DNA of 64,000 bases from Synechococcales cyanobacterium C42_A2020_086 (GCA_015272325.1 JACYLU010000036.1:186001-250000), one strand, 5' to 3'; shown: positions 1 to 10,896, numbered from the stretch's first letter. Translations and numbers: made by a program. Notes: generated by a model not told the origin, from the sequence alone.

Positions 1-1288
1 ACTCCGGATCAACAATGGTCGGCAGATACAGCTTTTGTGGGTTAGCCCGACTAAAGCCCGCATTGCGATCGCCGCTCCACTGCATCGGCGTGCGGACCCC
101 GTTCCGGTCCCCTAGGTAAATATTGTCGCCCATGCCGATTTCGTCACCGTAGTAGAGCACCGGTGTTCCTGGCAGCGACAGCAGTAAGCTATTCATCAGC
201 TCAATGCGGCGACGGTTATTGCCCAGCAGTGGCGCCAAGCGGCGACGAATCCCCAGGTTAATTCGAGCCTGCGGGTCTTGGGCATAGACACGATACATAT
301 AGTCCCGGTCTTCGTCGCTGACCATTTCCAGCGTCAGCTCGTCGTGGTTACGCAGAAACAGCGCCCATTGGCAGTTGTCAGGAATTTGCGGCGTTTGCTG
401 CAAGATGTCGATGATTGGAAAGCTGTCTTCCATGCGCAGCCCCATAAACAAGCGCGGCATGAGCGGGAAATGAAAGTTCATATGACACTCGTTCCCCTCG
501 CCGTAGTAGGCGGCAGCATCTTCCGGCCACTGGTTGGCTTCTGCCAGCAGCATCCGGTTAGGAAAATGCTCATCCACATGGGCCCGCAGTGCCTGCAAGA
601 ATGCATGGGTGCGGGGCAAATTTTCGCAAATTGTGCCTTCTTCTTCGTAGAGATAGGGAACGGCGTCCATGCGTAGCCCATCGACCCCCATCCCCAGCCA
701 GAAATCGACGACATCGAAGATCGCTTTTTGCAGATCGGGATGCTCGTAGTTGAGGTCTGGCTGGTGTGAGTAGAAGCGATGCCAGTAATAGGCTTGGGCA
801 ACGGGGTCCCAGGTCCAGTTCGAGGTTTCAAAATCCTTAAAAATAATCCGCACGCCCTTATATTTGTCTGGCGTGTCGCTCCAAACATAAAAATTGCGCT
901 CGCTGCTGCCTGGTGGCGCTTTGCGGGCCCGTTGAAACCACGGATGCTGATCAGACGTATGGTTGACGATTAGCTCTATGATCACGCGGATGCCCCGCTG
1001 GTGAGCCGCATCTAGGAAGGTTTTAAAATCATCGAGAGTACCGTAGATTGGGTTGACGTTATGATAATCGGAAATATCGTAGCCGTCGTCTCGCAGCGGC
1101 GACGGGAAAAACGGCAGTAACCAAATAGCCGTTACACCCAGATCCTGAATGTAATCTAAATGCTCGGTTAAGCCGCGAAAATCACCGATGCCATCTGCAT
1201 CGCTATCAGCAAAGGCTTTTACCGGAACTTCGTAAATGATGGCGTCTTTGAACCAGAGAGGGTCGTCGTTTAGCGTCGATCGTTGCAT
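1..1288 (-). CDS. treS: Trehalose synthase / alpha-amylase family enzyme (3' end outside window)
   Basis: This is the first ~429 residues of a GH13 glycosidase that runs off the left edge. The N-terminus ([18 protein letters not shown]) and the order of motifs match trehalose synthase, which interconverts maltose and trehalose. The GH13 catalytic signatures are visible: [10 protein letters not shown] with the nucleophile Asp, [11 protein letters not shown] with the acid/base Glu, and LRNHDE with the third acidic residue. It starts at an ATG whose first base is 1288. Whether the missing C-terminus carries a fused maltokinase domain cannot be seen. malQ lies divergently about 950 bp away, so the two mark a glucan-metabolism neighbourhood. 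A related GH13 isomaltase or sucrose isomerase is a less likely alternative. Confidence 0.85.
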   Translation of the reverse strand, partial: MQRSTLNDDPLWFKDAIIYEVPVKAFADSDADGIGDFRGLTEHLDYIQDLGVTAIWLLPFFPSPLRDDGYDISDYHNVNPIYGTLDDFKTFLDAAHQRGIRVIIELIVNHTSDQHPWFQRARKAPPGSSERNFYVWSDTPDKYKGVRIIFKDFETSNWTWDPVAQAYYWHRFYSHQPDLNYEHPDLQKAIFDVVDFWLGMGVDGLRMDAVPYLYEEEGTICENLPRTHAFLQALRAHVDEHFPNRMLLAEANQWPEDAAAYYGEGNECHMNFHFPLMPRLFMGLRMEDSFPIIDILQQTPQIPDNCQWALFLRNHDELTLEMVSDEDRDYMYRVYAQDPQARINLGIRRRLAPLLGNNRRRIELMNSLLLSLPGTPVLYYGDEIGMGDNIYLGDRNGVRTPMQWSGDRNAGFSRANPQKLYLPTIVDPE

Positions 1289-2239
1289 GATTTCCACAGT
1301 CTAATGCCCTTGAATCAAGTTACTGGGTGCATCCTGATTTGCCAATAGCAATGCAGTATCACTTGGGGTAAACTAGCCAATTTTCAGTCTTAAGGTAGAA
1401 AGAAAACAGCTTGTCCCCTCACCTGATTTTTAGTCAACCCAGTCAGGAGTCCCCAGTCAGTGACCTACACTTAATATTTTCTATTGTGTACAAACCTAAA
1501 TCTTAGAAGTGATCACCCTGAACGGAACGAGTATCGAAGCGAGTCACAGAGAGCACGTCTAAAGCCCAGCAAAACTGCCCGTTTCGCCATAGCCTGAACC
1601 TCAGAGGGGAATGGCCGAGCTAAGCGCGGCGGTCATCGTCCACAGAGACATTGCAAAGACCATTCTGCAGGTAGAGTGCCGGTTATGGTCTGGCTCCACA
1701 GAACTCTTGGGTTCAGCAGGAGCGAAACCCCAGTTGCTCAAAGCTGAATTGACAGCAGCAATTATGAGAAAAATGAGGCTGTAACCTGTCCTCATTCTAA
1801 GGAAACAAAATTCGAGTATTTGGAAGATTTACGGTCGCTTCACTTGATCTTTGCAAAGCCGCCTTGCATACTTGCGTGAATTCTTCACAGCAGGGGGTTT
1901 ACAGAGCCGATCTCGCTTTGTAGCTTGGTAAAGGGATCGCATTCAAGGCGGCGACAGCTCTTTGAGTCAGGGCTGCTGTGATGCTTAGCGGCTTAGCGGA
2001 TGGATTGTTGAAATCCGGTCATTTCCCGCGAAAGCAAGCTCAGTGGCGTGAGCCTCCTGAAGCTGTTTATTGAATGCGGTAGAATTCGCCAAGCCTGACC
2101 GCACAGGGAGGGCCACTGACGAATAACGTCCTGATATTTGTCCTTGATAGTGTCGTGTCTTCCTCTGCCGCGCTGCGACTACCCCAACCTCATTCCAAGC
2201 CCTTTCAAGCTATTTATCGTCTCGCTGTAGGAACTTACT
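1289..2239. other. Intergenic region between treS and malQ
   Basis: About 950 bp separate the divergent treS and malQ genes. The only candidate is a 64-codon minus-strand frame (1601-1795) with a hydrophobic N-terminus (YSLIFLIIAAVNSALS). It could encode a small exported peptide, but no convincing ribosome-binding site or known family supports it. Promoters for both flanking genes must lie here. I see no RNA gene or strong repeat. Confidence 0.4.
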
Positions 2240-3739
2240 GTGGCTTTTCAACGTGCAAGTGGCATTTTGCTGCACCCGACCTGTTTGCCGAGTCCGTTTG
2301 GCATTGGAGATTTAGGCCAGTCTGCCTATCGATTTATTGATTTCTTGGAACAGAGCGGCCAACGGCTCTGGCAGGTGTTGCCTCTAGGACCCACTGGCTA
2401 CGAGCACTCGCCCTACATCATGAACTTCAGCACGTTTGCCGGCAATCCGCTGTTGATCAGTCTGGAGCAGCTCGCCGCCGATGGATTACTCGAGGAGCAG
2501 AGCCTGACGCCCCTCCCTGAAACCGGCGACCCCGCCTATGCCAAGGTGAACTTTGCTGAGGTGATTCCCCACAAAATGCATTACCTGCGGCAAGCGTTTG
2601 CTCGTTTTCGGCCCGATGCCCGCTACGAGCAATTTTGCCACGAGCAGTCTTGGTGGCTCGATGACTACGTGCTGTTCATTGCCCTCTTGGAAGCCAATGA
2701 CAACCGTCCCTGGAACCAGTGGGAGACCGGCCTAGTTCGCCGGGAGCCGGCCGCCCTCGCCCAAGCCACTGAGCAGCTCGCTGAACCCATCCGCTTCCAC
2801 AAGTTCTTGCAGTACAAGTTCTTCGAGCAGTGGGCCGCGCTGCGCCGCTACGCCAATCAAAAAGGCATCCAGATCGTCGGCGATATCTCTATTTACGTCT
2901 GCCATAACAGTGCCGATGTTTGGTCCGCCCCAGATATGTTTAAGCTCGATCCAGACACCTTCGACCCTGCCTTTATGGCTGGCGTCCCCCCCGATTACTT
3001 CAGCGCTACTGGGCAGCTTTGGGGCAATCCCGTCTACGATTGGGATAAGCTGGAGCAGACCGATTTTGCCTGGTGGGTGAACCGCTTCAAGGCTACTCTG
3101 CTCTATGTTGATATTGTCCGCATTGATCACTTCCGCGGTTTTGAAGCCTACTGGCAGGTACCCGCCGGCGAAACCACTGCTATGAACGGTGAATGGATTA
3201 AAGGTCCTGATGCCAAATTCTTCGAGGTGCTGCAGAATGCCGTTGGTAGCCTGCCTGTGATGGCTGAAGATCTGGGCATCATCACCCCCGAAGTCGAGCG
3301 CCTGCGCGACCGCTTTGCCTTTCCCGGTATGCGGATCCTGCAGTTTGCCTTTGGTGGCGGCCCCGACAATCCCTACCTGCCCCACCACTACATTCACAAC
3401 GCCGTTGTCTATCCCGGCACCCACGACAACGACACGGCCCTGGGCTGGTGGCAGACGGCTACCCCGGCTGAGAAACAGCATGTGGCAGCCTATCTTGGCT
3501 ATTCCCGCCCCGAGCTGATTCAGGACCTCAACTGGCAGTTCATCCGGCTGGCCCTAGCTTCTGTTGCTGACCTGGCTATTCTGCCACTGCAAGATGTCCT
3601 GAGCCTCGACGGTCGCGCCCGCATGAACGACCCGCGCTACAACGACGGGCAGTGGCGCTGGCGTTTCACCGACCCCAACCTGCTCAGTCCCGAGTTGAGT
3701 CAACGGCTCCTGCAACTCACCCGCCTATACAGCCGCTAG
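2240..3739 (+). CDS. malQ: 4-alpha-glucanotransferase (amylomaltase)
   Basis: The 499-residue protein is a full-length GH77 amylomaltase, which transfers alpha-1,4-glucan segments between malto-oligosaccharides in glycogen breakdown. The N-terminus (RASGILLHPTCLPSPFGIGD) is the family signature. Further conserved blocks are YEHSPY near residue 53, VDIVRIDHFRGFEAYW with the nucleophile Asp, PVMAEDLGIITPEV with the acid/base Glu and YPGTHDND with the third acidic residue. The start is a GTG at 2240 preceded by a GGA core about 8 bases upstream, and it places the conserved N-terminus correctly. A hairpin follows the stop closely. It probably works with the neighbouring treS in maltose and glycogen turnover. 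Confidence 0.95.
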   Translation: MAFQRASGILLHPTCLPSPFGIGDLGQSAYRFIDFLEQSGQRLWQVLPLGPTGYEHSPYIMNFSTFAGNPLLISLEQLAADGLLEEQSLTPLPETGDPAYAKVNFAEVIPHKMHYLRQAFARFRPDARYEQFCHEQSWWLDDYVLFIALLEANDNRPWNQWETGLVRREPAALAQATEQLAEPIRFHKFLQYKFFEQWAALRRYANQKGIQIVGDISIYVCHNSADVWSAPDMFKLDPDTFDPAFMAGVPPDYFSATGQLWGNPVYDWDKLEQTDFAWWVNRFKATLLYVDIVRIDHFRGFEAYWQVPAGETTAMNGEWIKGPDAKFFEVLQNAVGSLPVMAEDLGIITPEVERLRDRFAFPGMRILQFAFGGGPDNPYLPHHYIHNAVVYPGTHDNDTALGWWQTATPAEKQHVAAYLGYSRPELIQDLNWQFIRLALASVADLAILPLQDVLSLDGRARMNDPRYNDGQWRWRFTDPNLLSPELSQRLLQLTRLYSR

Positions 3740-3754
3740 ACCCCAACCTGACTA

Positions 3755-3783
3755 GGATGGGCAGCGAGGAGTTCGGCCCATCC
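3755..3783. terminator. Perfect hairpin after malQ
   Basis: GGATGGGC (3755-3762) and GCCCATCC (3776-3783) form an 8-bp perfect stem starting 16 bases after the malQ stop. No U-tract follows, so it may stabilise the mRNA end or assist termination rather than act as a classical intrinsic terminator. Confidence 0.45.
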
Positions 3784-4131
3784 AACCCTACTTCTCACGC
3801 CGGTTTTCCTCCCTGCGCATCGGTACTTCTGTTCGCTACAGTTAAATTAATAAATGTTTACAGAGCGAGGTGGCTGCCATGACAATGCTGATAGCTTTGC
3901 GGATGATCGGTAGTGCCGCAGGCATCTTCAAGGCTGAAACCGACATCTTTGCAAAGCATTGCAGCACTGGTATTGCAGCCTGGTGATTGTGCCGCCCCGA
4001 GGTCTCGTTCTTTCGTTGCTTCTACGGGTCTGAGGACCGTACCCCATTCTGTTCGTCCGGTTATTCAAACCCGTTGTTATTTACTGATCCAGACAGTCTG
4101 GGTTGGATTGCATTTAGGGGGAAACCTTGCC
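3784..4131. other. malQ-clpC intergenic region
   Basis: About 350 bp contain no convincing gene. The clpC reading frame stays open back to 3913, but that upstream part lacks ClpC similarity, while a good ribosome-binding site and the family N-terminus mark 4132 as the start. The region presumably holds the clpC promoter and a 5' leader. No specific box was identified. Confidence 0.4.
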
Positions 4132-6594
4132 ATGTTTGAGTATTTCACTGAAAAAGCGATTGCCGTGATCATGGCGGCCCAAGATGAAGCCCGGCGGTTG
4201 CACCACTCCTTTGTGGGTACCGAACAGATTTTGCTGGGACTAATTCGGGTGGACGGCAGCTTGGCGGCATCGGTCCTGACTGAACTCGGGCTGACGCTGG
4301 AGTCTACGCGGGTCGAAGTCGAAAAAATTATTGGTCGCGGCACGAGTGCAGTCGCTTCGGAGCTGCCCTTCACGCCCAAAACCAAGCGCATCCTGGAGCA
4401 AGCCTTTGAGCAAGCCCGCCAACTTGATCAGGCGTATATCGCCCCGGAGCATCTTCTGCTGAGCCTGATTCAAGATCGCGATAACGTCGCCGTCAAAGTC
4501 TTACAAAATGTCGGTATTGATCCGGCCGAAATCCGTAGGCGGATTATTCGTGCTGTCGGCGAAGCCCCAGTGGCTGCTGGCGTCAAAGGTCGGGCCACGA
4601 GCGGACGTTCCATCCGCACAGGGCAAGCATTAGAGCAGTTTGGACGCGATTTGACTCAACTCGCTGCTGCGGGTCAGCTTGATCCGATGGTAGGGCGGGA
4701 GCAGGAGTTGGAGCGGGTGATTCAAATTCTCGGCCGCCGCACCAAGAATAACCCTGTCCTGGTTGGCGAGCCGGGTGTTGGTAAGACGGCGATTGCCGAG
4801 GGTTTGGCCCAGCGTATTGTGGATCAAGCGGTCCCTGAGCTGCTGCTCGACAAGCAAATCATCAGCCTCGATATGGGGGCGCTGCTAGCCGGCACCCGCT
4901 ACCGGGGCGATTTTGAGGAGCGGATGATGCAGATCATCGCTGAAGTGCGGCAATCGCAGAACATCATTTTGGTGATCGACGAAATTCACACCCTGGTTGG
5001 TGCGGGTTCGCTGGAAGGGGGCACCGATGCAGCCAATCTGCTGAAGCCGGCCTTGGCGCGCGGCGAATTTCAGGTGATCGGCGCTACGACCCTAGACGAA
5101 TACCGTCAGCACATCGAGCGGGATGCAGCCCTTGAGCGCCGCTTCCAGCCGGTAAAAGTGGGCGAGCCGTCCGTCGAGAACACGATCGAGATTCTCCGGG
5201 GCCTGCGCAGCCGTTACGAGCAGCATCATCAGCTTGTGATTAGCGACGAAGCGCTGGTGGCAGCCGCGACCCTCTCCGACCGCTACATCACCGACCGCTT
5301 TCTGCCTGACAAAGCAATTGACCTAATCGATGAGGCTGGCTCGATGGTCCGCTTCCGTCATGCCCAAGCGTCGCCTACCAAAGCCCTGAAGCAAGAGCTG
5401 CGCCAGATCACCGCCGCCAAAGAAGCCGCCGTCAAGCAGCAAAACTTCGACGAAGCCGGCACACTGCGCGACCGCGAGCTAGAGCTAGAGCGGCAGATTC
5501 AGGCGACAGCCACCGCGCCACGCGATCGAGCGACCCTGCCCGAAGTTACCCAGGACGACATTGCTCAGATTGTCTCTTCCTGGACGAGCATCCCGGTGAA
5601 CAAGCTGACCGAGTCGGAATCGGTGATGCTACTGCACCTAGAAGACCTGCTGCATGACCGGGTCATTGGTCAGGATGAAGCCGTCAAGGCTGTGTCGCGG
5701 GCGATCCGGCGAGCGCGGGTGGGTTTGAGCAGCCCCAACCGTCCGATTGCCAGCCTTGTGTTCTCCGGTCCCACAGGTGTTGGCAAAACCGAGCTAGCAA
5801 AAGCCCTTGCTGCTGCCGTATTTGGCTCCGAAGACGCCATGATTCGGCTCGACATGTCCGAGTTTATGGAATCCCACACCGTCTCGAAGCTAATCGGCTC
5901 GCCGCCGGGCTACGTGGGCTACGACGAAGGCGGTCAACTGACCGAAGCCGTGCGCCGCAAGCCCTACACGGTGATTCTGCTGGATGAAATCGAGAAAGCA
6001 CATCCCGATGTGTTCAACCTGTTGCTGCAGCTCCTCGACGACGGTCGCCTCACCGATGCCAAAGGGCGCGTAGTCAGCTTCAAGAATACGCTGCTGATCA
6101 TGACCTCGAACATTGGCTCTAAGGTGATCGAGAAGGGAGGCAGCCGTCTTGGCTTTGAGCTAGGCGATGCTACTGAAGCGGCTCAATATCAGCAGTTGCG
6201 CCACCGTGTTCTCGACGAAATGAAGCAATTCTTCCGTCCTGAGCTGCTGAACCGGATCGACGAAATCATTGTCTTCCGTCAGCTCCAGCGCCAGGAAGTG
6301 ATGCAAATCGCCGACTTGATGATCCGCGAGGTTGCTGCCCGCCTTACCGAGCAGGGCATTGCGCTCACGGTTACCGACGCCTTCAAGGAGCGGTTAGTCG
6401 CTGAGGGCTTCAATCCCAGCTATGGAGCGCGACCCCTACGGCGAGCGATTGCCCGACTGCTAGAAGATGGCCTCGCCGAAGCCATGCTCTCCGGCGAAGT
6501 GAATTCGGGGGATACCGCCGTTGCCGATCTTGACGATGATGGTCAGGTGGTGGTGCGTCGCCAGAACACGCCGGCTCTGGTTAATGTTGGCTAA
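4132..6594 (+). CDS. clpC: ClpC-type AAA+ chaperone/protease ATPase
   Basis: The protein is about 820 residues and is a class I Clp/Hsp100 ATPase, the unfoldase partner of ClpP. In order it has two N-terminal Clp repeats ([18 protein letters not shown], then [20 protein letters not shown]), a first AAA+ module with GEPGVGKT and [12 protein letters not shown], a UVR-containing middle region ([19 protein letters not shown]) typical of ClpC rather than ClpB, and a second AAA+ module with GPTGVGKT and [12 protein letters not shown]. The ATG at 4132 is preceded by TAGGGGGA. The sequence is more divergent in its N-domain than the housekeeping cyanobacterial ClpC as I remember it, so this may be a second paralogue. 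A strong intrinsic terminator follows. Confidence 0.92.
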   Translation: MFEYFTEKAIAVIMAAQDEARRLHHSFVGTEQILLGLIRVDGSLAASVLTELGLTLESTRVEVEKIIGRGTSAVASELPFTPKTKRILEQAFEQARQLDQAYIAPEHLLLSLIQDRDNVAVKVLQNVGIDPAEIRRRIIRAVGEAPVAAGVKGRATSGRSIRTGQALEQFGRDLTQLAAAGQLDPMVGREQELERVIQILGRRTKNNPVLVGEPGVGKTAIAEGLAQRIVDQAVPELLLDKQIISLDMGALLAGTRYRGDFEERMMQIIAEVRQSQNIILVIDEIHTLVGAGSLEGGTDAANLLKPALARGEFQVIGATTLDEYRQHIERDAALERRFQPVKVGEPSVENTIEILRGLRSRYEQHHQLVISDEALVAAATLSDRYITDRFLPDKAIDLIDEAGSMVRFRHAQASPTKALKQELRQITAAKEAAVKQQNFDEAGTLRDRELELERQIQATATAPRDRATLPEVTQDDIAQIVSSWTSIPVNKLTESESVMLLHLEDLLHDRVIGQDEAVKAVSRAIRRARVGLSSPNRPIASLVFSGPTGVGKTELAKALAAAVFGSEDAMIRLDMSEFMESHTVSKLIGSPPGYVGYDEGGQLTEAVRRKPYTVILLDEIEKAHPDVFNLLLQLLDDGRLTDAKGRVVSFKNTLLIMTSNIGSKVIEKGGSRLGFELGDATEAAQYQQLRHRVLDEMKQFFRPELLNRIDEIIVFRQLQRQEVMQIADLMIREVAARLTEQGIALTVTDAFKERLVAEGFNPSYGARPLRRAIARLLEDGLAEAMLSGEVNSGDTAVADLDDDGQVVVRRQNTPALVNVG

Positions 6595-6648
6595 TCAGGC
6601 TAAAGTCACTCGCTAAGACAGCCGCATAGAACGATAGAACGAAAGAAG

Positions 6649-6680
6649 GGTCAGGGGATAGACTTCCTTGACCTTTTTTT
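6649..6680 (+). terminator. Intrinsic terminator of clpC
   Basis: GGTCAGGG (6649-6656) pairs with CCTTGACC (6666-6673), with one G-U pair, and is followed directly by seven T residues. It sits 55 bases after the clpC stop in the right orientation. Confidence 0.9.
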
Positions 6681-6747
6681 GACCTTTTTTATAGTTTGTC
6701 AGGAATGAGCAGGAATGAGACAGACTGAACAGCGCCCTAGCAATCAG

Positions 6748-7209
6748 CTACTGAAAGCCAAACCGCGTCACGGCTCCCAGATACTCGTTGTAGCTAATCC
6801 GCTTCTTGCCCGCCTCATCTATCGTAATCAGTCGTTCTAGCCACTCTCGGCTAATCGGAAAGTTAAACTCATCGGCAATTTGCAGTGCCTCTTCGATTGA
6901 GAGCAAGCCATTTCGGTTAGAGTCGAAGTCTTGAAAGCGTTTTAGCAGGGAGTAGCTAGGATAGGAGGCAACTAAAAACTCCTCAAAATTAATGGCTCCA
7001 TCTCCATCTTTATCGAGGGCTTTGAACTGCTTGGTCAGCTTGTCTCGTTCACGAGCTAGCAAATAGTCTAGATACTCATCGAGATCAATCTTGCCATCGT
7101 GGTTGTGGTCAATCTCCGCAAACGCTTGCTTGATCGAGTCCAGCTTTTTCGGCGGTACTAAGGCTTCTGCTTCTGGTGGTACCTTAATTTCAGGCGAGTT
7201 AAAACTCAT
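6748..7209 (-). CDS. EF-hand calcium-binding protein
   Basis: This is a small soluble protein of about 153 residues with calmodulin-like architecture. Three canonical 12-residue calcium loops are visible: DHNHDGKIDLDE, DKDGDGAINFEE and DSNRNGLLSIEE. A degenerate fourth hand near the C-terminus (around ITIDEAGKKRISYNEY) completes two EF-hand pairs. The start at 7209 is chosen because GGAGAT lies just upstream; a longer frame to 7272 has no such site. No signal peptide or membrane segment is seen, so it probably acts as a cytoplasmic calcium sensor or buffer. It is divergent from the PadR gene. The partner is unknown; a second EF-hand protein, a transaldolase, lies at 22-23 kb. Confidence 0.88.
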   Translation of the reverse strand: MSFNSPEIKVPPEAEALVPPKKLDSIKQAFAEIDHNHDGKIDLDEYLDYLLARERDKLTKQFKALDKDGDGAINFEEFLVASYPSYSLLKRFQDFDSNRNGLLSIEEALQIADEFNFPISREWLERLITIDEAGKKRISYNEYLGAVTRFGFQ

Positions 7210-7333
7210 TTTTATCTCCGAAACGGATCGTTGCTGTAGAGACAGATTAAGGGGTCTGCTGGCAGAACGCAACGGGGTCGATCTGGGTCATCGACTGCTA
7301 CTACCCCCTGTATGATCTAATACCACTGCTGTC

Positions 7334-7354
7334 TATATTCAAAAAGTGAATATA
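7334..7354. promoter_or_regulatory. Inverted repeat in the padR promoter region
   Basis: TATATTC (7334-7340) and GAATATA (7348-7354) form a perfect 7-bp inverted repeat with a 7-base spacer, between the divergent EF-hand and PadR genes and about 60 bp before the PadR start. PadR proteins commonly bind such dyads in their own promoters, so autoregulation is inferred. Confidence 0.5.
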
Positions 7355-7416
7355 TAATTAGGAAAGCAATACTCGAAAGCAAGTTTTTACCTTAACTTCC
7401 TTGCTTAGGTGTTCCT

Positions 7417-7794
7417 ATGGCTGAGCGACCTAGCGAGCGCAATTCGGATGACGAGCGCAATTCGGATGAACCACTGGATTTGACTTTGATCGAGGAAGCC
7501 ATTCTGAATGCGCTGATGTTCCGAGAGCGCTATGGGCTAGAGATTATGCATGCCATTGCCCAAGCTAGCAAAGGAGAGCGCACCATTGGCTTCAGCTCGC
7601 TCTATCCCACCCTGCGCAAACTCGAACGTCGCGGCTTTGTTACCTCTCGCTGGGGCGAAGAAGCACCCGAAGCCACGACTGGCGCTCGCAGACGCTACTA
7701 CAAGATCACTGGCTTTGGCTTGCAGGCCATCGAGAAAAAACAGCAGTTCCTCACCGCTCTACAGCATCTACGTCCTGTCTGCGAAGAGGTTTAA
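7417..7794 (+). CDS. PadR family transcriptional regulator
   Basis: The 125-residue protein is a PadR-type winged-helix DNA-binding regulator. The conserved core runs from LIEEAILNALMFRERYGLEI through GFSSLYPTLRKLERRGFVTSRW to ARRRYYKITGFGLQAIE, which gives the recognition helix, the wing and the final helix. It starts at the ATG at 7417. The first residues come from an almost exact 18-bp tandem duplication (encoding ERNSDD/ERNSDE) and look disordered. It is short for the family, without the long C-terminal dimerisation domain, which places it in the PadR subfamily 2 type. The ligand and targets are unknown; the divergent EF-hand gene is an obvious candidate target. Confidence 0.88.
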   Translation: MAERPSERNSDDERNSDEPLDLTLIEEAILNALMFRERYGLEIMHAIAQASKGERTIGFSSLYPTLRKLERRGFVTSRWGEEAPEATTGARRRYYKITGFGLQAIEKKQQFLTALQHLRPVCEEV

Positions 7795-7956
7795 GCCAGG
7801 CTCAAACGCTCCCAACTTCGTTCTGCCTGTTATAGCCTAGACGGTTCGGTTGAGTCGATATCTGATGCAATCTGGTGCAGTTTGTTGCGAGTGCTCGCAG
7901 CCTCAAAAGACCTTAAAAAGATCTAATTTCTAATTGAAGTCTGCAGTTTCCCGGCA

Positions 7957-8577
7957 TCACCACTGCCAAGGAAACAGCAACGCACTCTTTTTGCGCTGCC
8001 GCTTTTGACTTTGATTTTGCACCACTGCTTTCCTGCCTCGCAACACCGTCCAGGTGACCGAGTCCACTACACCATCCTCGTGTAGATGATGGTCTCGCTG
8101 AAATGCCATCACCACTGCTTTCGTTTCGGCATTAAAAAATCCATTCCGTGTCACCGGGTAGCCGCAGACGTTCAGCAGTCCCTGGAGTTCAAATACATCT
8201 GCTCCGGTGAGTCCCTCTCGCAAAATGCGCGATCCTGGCTTTACGGTTGCCTTCAACGACGCCCAAGTTTCAGGACCAACAACCCCGTCCACCCGCAAAT
8301 TGTTGCGCCGCTGATAGGTTTTGACCGCAACCTCCGTGCGCCAGCCAAAATCCCCGTCTACCCGTAAGGGATAGCCATGGGCGTACAGCAGCTCCTGCAT
8401 TTCAGCCACCATGGGTCCAGTATCCCAGGGGTAAAGGACTGGATAACTGCGTCCCGAAGGGTCTTGATTGGGATGAGGTTCGGAATGGGGATGAGGGTGA
8501 CTATTAGTATGACTGGTATGACTGGTATGACTATTGGAAGCCTGATTCTCCGGAGCAGCATTGGGTTGAGATTCCAT
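7957..8577 (-). CDS. Tandem peptidoglycan-binding domain protein
   Basis: The 206-residue protein contains two PG_binding_1 repeats: about residues 50-112 (DTGPMVAEMQELLYAHGYPL ... VDGVVGPETWASL) and about 120-183 (LTGADVFELQGLLNVCGYPV ... EDGVVDSVTWTVL). These three-helix modules bind cell-wall peptidoglycan. The N-terminal ~45 residues are low complexity, rich in His, Ser, Thr and Pro, with a short SHT/HPH repeat. No signal peptide is evident, which is odd for a wall-binding protein, so export may be non-classical or the true start may differ. AAGGAAGGG lies upstream of the ATG. The C-terminus is strongly basic. No catalytic domain is fused. Confidence 0.85.
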   Translation of the reverse strand: MESQPNAAPENQASNSHTSHTSHTNSHPHPHSEPHPNQDPSGRSYPVLYPWDTGPMVAEMQELLYAHGYPLRVDGDFGWRTEVAVKTYQRRNNLRVDGVVGPETWASLKATVKPGSRILREGLTGADVFELQGLLNVCGYPVTRNGFFNAETKAVVMAFQRDHHLHEDGVVDSVTWTVLRGRKAVVQNQSQKRQRKKSALLFPWQW

Positions 8578-8658
8578 TGAATGCCCTTCCTTGGTTGCTG
8601 TAACCCTTGTGCTAATACTTGTGTGTTAGTACTTGTGCTAATTGCGTATAGTGCTAGC

Positions 8659-10896
8659 TTATAGTGCCTTTGCCCCAGTCGAGACGGCTGCCCAGATGTA
8701 GTCAACCCGGCTCTGCCACGGTACAGTCTGGTTGAGTAGCTGTTGGCCAAATACTGCACGGACGGTATCTAGATCCGAATCCGAGAGGTGCTGAGCCAGA
8801 CGATCACGATAGCTGGGGCGGTGGCGTCCGGGGCTAAACCAGCGGCTAAGTAGGGCGGGCGTAATCCGCAGCTCGGTTTGGCTCAGCTCGCTCTGCACTT
8901 GAACATGCAGCCCAGCAGCTTTTAATGGTGGAATCAAGTCCTCGAGATCCCAGCTTAGCAGTGGATCGGCACAGTCTTGGTATAGGGCTTCTTCAGCGTC
9001 AGACAACCGGCGATACAGCTTGCGGCTGAAGGCACTGGCATCCACTAGTTGATATAAACGCTGGCTATGACGCGGTAAACTCTCCGCCAGAACGATGGCT
9101 CCCTGGGGATGCAGCAGCGGCAGCAAACGAATCAAGGCGGCTTTATTGGCGATCATCAGCACGTTGCGGCCGATTAGCCGGTCGAAAATTACATCAGGCG
9201 CTTGAGCGGCAAGGCAATCCGGCAGTTCCAGCAGGTTAGCTTCTAGAATGACCGGGCGCGTTAACTCCGGCAGCAGGGACGCCTGTTCCCGCAGGGCTTG
9301 GGCATCAGTATCGTGCTGAACGCAGGCATAGACTCCCCCCTCCGGTACGCGCCGCACCGCCTCCCAAACGAGCAGCCCACTACCAGCGTTCAGGTCCAGC
9401 AGCAGATGATGCCGTTGCACGTTAGCCAGGGCAAACAGCCGGTCGCGAATTTGCCCCAGGTGCGCTCCGGTTTGGCTGAGGGTGCGTTGCAGCCAGCGTT
9501 CGGTCGCTGGATCCACAGGGCTAAAGGTGACTGCCTCCGGGAGCGCCACGCCGAATCCTTCTACAAGTGCTGCCAACTGCGCCTCCCGCTGACGAGCCAC
9601 CTGCTGCCGCACTCGATCTTCGTAGCCCTGATCCGACGGCTGATAGAACACCTGCCCCTGCAGCCCGCTTGGCAAATACTGCTGCGCTACCCAGTGGTCT
9701 CGATAGGCGTGGGGATAGAGATAGCCTGCCCCATGCCCAAAGCTGTGCTTGTCGCGGTTGGCGTCCCGCAAATGGGTCGGCACCTCGGTTTCCCGCTCGC
9801 GCTCTACGGCAGCTAAGGCATCAAAAAAGCCCATAACGCTGTTTGACTTAGGAGCCGTCGCCAAATATAGCGTTGCCTGGGCCAGCGGATAGCGCCCCTC
9901 AGGCATCCCCACGCGCTCAAAGGCTTCTGTACAGCTCACCACCACCGCCACCGCCTGCGGATCCGCCAGCCCCACGTCTTCGCTGGCCAAGATCAGCAGC
10001 CGCCGCAAAATAAACCGCGGATCTTCGCCGGCATACACCATTCGCGCCAGCCAATAAAGCGCTGCATCTGGGTCTGAACCGCGCACGCTCTTGATAAAGG
10101 CGCTAATCGTATCGAAATGGACATCGCCTTCTTTGTCGTAGAGTACCGCGCGGCGCTGAATTGATTCCTCGGCCACTGCTAGGGAAATCACAATCTTGCC
10201 GTCCGCATTGGGAGGTGTCGTTTCTACTGCCAACTCCAGGGCATTCAGCAGGGCGCGAGCATCGCCATTGGCCACGTTCACCCAATGATCCGCGGCTGCC
10301 GGTTCCAGCTCAACGTTGCGCCGACCGTAACCCCGCTCCCGATCCTGGAGAGCATGCTGGAGCACCCGCCGCAGATCGGCATCTTGCAGCGGCTTCAGCT
10401 GAAACACCCGCGAACGGCTGACCAGCGCCTTGTTCACCTCAAAATAGGGGTTCTCGGTCGTCGCGCCGATTAAAATCACCGTGCCGTTTTCCACCCACGG
10501 CAATAGCGCATCTTGCTGGGCTTTGTTGAAGCGATGCACCTCGTCTACAAACAGAATCGTCTTCTGGCTCTGCTGCCCCCGCTGCTCCTGAGCCGTGGCA
10601 ATGGCGTCGCGAATCTCTTTGACCCCCGCCAGCACCGCATTGATCGAAATGAAGTGGGCATGGGTGGTATTGGCGATAATTCGAGCCAGCGTCGTCTTGC
10701 CGGTGCCCGGAGGACCGTAGAAAATCAGCGACGAGAGCTGATCGGCTTGAATTGCCCGCCGCAACAGCCGCCCCGGTCCCAAAATGTGCTCCTGCCCGAT
10801 GAATTCCTCTAGCGTTTGGGGGCGCAAACGAGCTGCTAAAGGCGCTTCCGTCTCGATGAGCGACTGGCGATGCTGGTCAAACAAGGGCATGGGCAT
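8659..10896 (-). CDS. rarA: RarA (MgsA) AAA+ ATPase fused to a C-terminal methyltransferase-like domain
   Basis: The first ~430 residues are a RarA/MgsA replication-associated recombination ATPase: [20 protein letters not shown], Walker [14 protein letters not shown], Walker [20 protein letters not shown], sensor [10 protein letters not shown], and the family C-terminal block with the [15 protein letters not shown] stretch. RarA acts at stalled replication forks. The last ~280 residues form an extra domain with a Rossmann-like glycine-rich motif ([16 protein letters not shown]) resembling a SAM-dependent methyltransferase. This RarA/unknown-domain fusion is known from cyanobacteria, and the function of the added domain is not established. 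I prefer an ATG at 10896 or 10890 over the GTG at 10920, because family N-termini begin just before LFDQHR. It is the last gene of the cobM-reductase-rarA run. Confidence 0.9.
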   Translation of the reverse strand: MPMPLFDQHRQSLIETEAPLAARLRPQTLEEFIGQEHILGPGRLLRRAIQADQLSSLIFYGPPGTGKTTLARIIANTTHAHFISINAVLAGVKEIRDAIATAQEQRGQQSQKTILFVDEVHRFNKAQQDALLPWVENGTVILIGATTENPYFEVNKALVSRSRVFQLKPLQDADLRRVLQHALQDRERGYGRRNVELEPAAADHWVNVANGDARALLNALELAVETTPPNADGKIVISLAVAEESIQRRAVLYDKEGDVHFDTISAFIKSVRGSDPDAALYWLARMVYAGEDPRFILRRLLILASEDVGLADPQAVAVVVSCTEAFERVGMPEGRYPLAQATLYLATAPKSNSVMGFFDALAAVERERETEVPTHLRDANRDKHSFGHGAGYLYPHAYRDHWVAQQYLPSGLQGQVFYQPSDQGYEDRVRQQVARQREAQLAALVEGFGVALPEAVTFSPVDPATERWLQRTLSQTGAHLGQIRDRLFALANVQRHHLLLDLNAGSGLLVWEAVRRVPEGGVYACVQHDTDAQALREQASLLPELTRPVILEANLLELPDCLAAQAPDVIFDRLIGRNVLMIANKAALIRLLPLLHPQGAIVLAESLPRHSQRLYQLVDASAFSRKLYRRLSDAEEALYQDCADPLLSWDLEDLIPPLKAAGLHVQVQSELSQTELRITPALLSRWFSPGRHRPSYRDRLAQHLSDSDLDTVRAVFGQQLLNQTVPWQSRVDYIWAAVSTGAKAL

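Noticed and set aside
2732-3481. 249-codon minus-strand open frame inside malQ
   Set aside because: It is the antisense shadow of malQ, which has all GH77 motifs; the frame has no family similarity.
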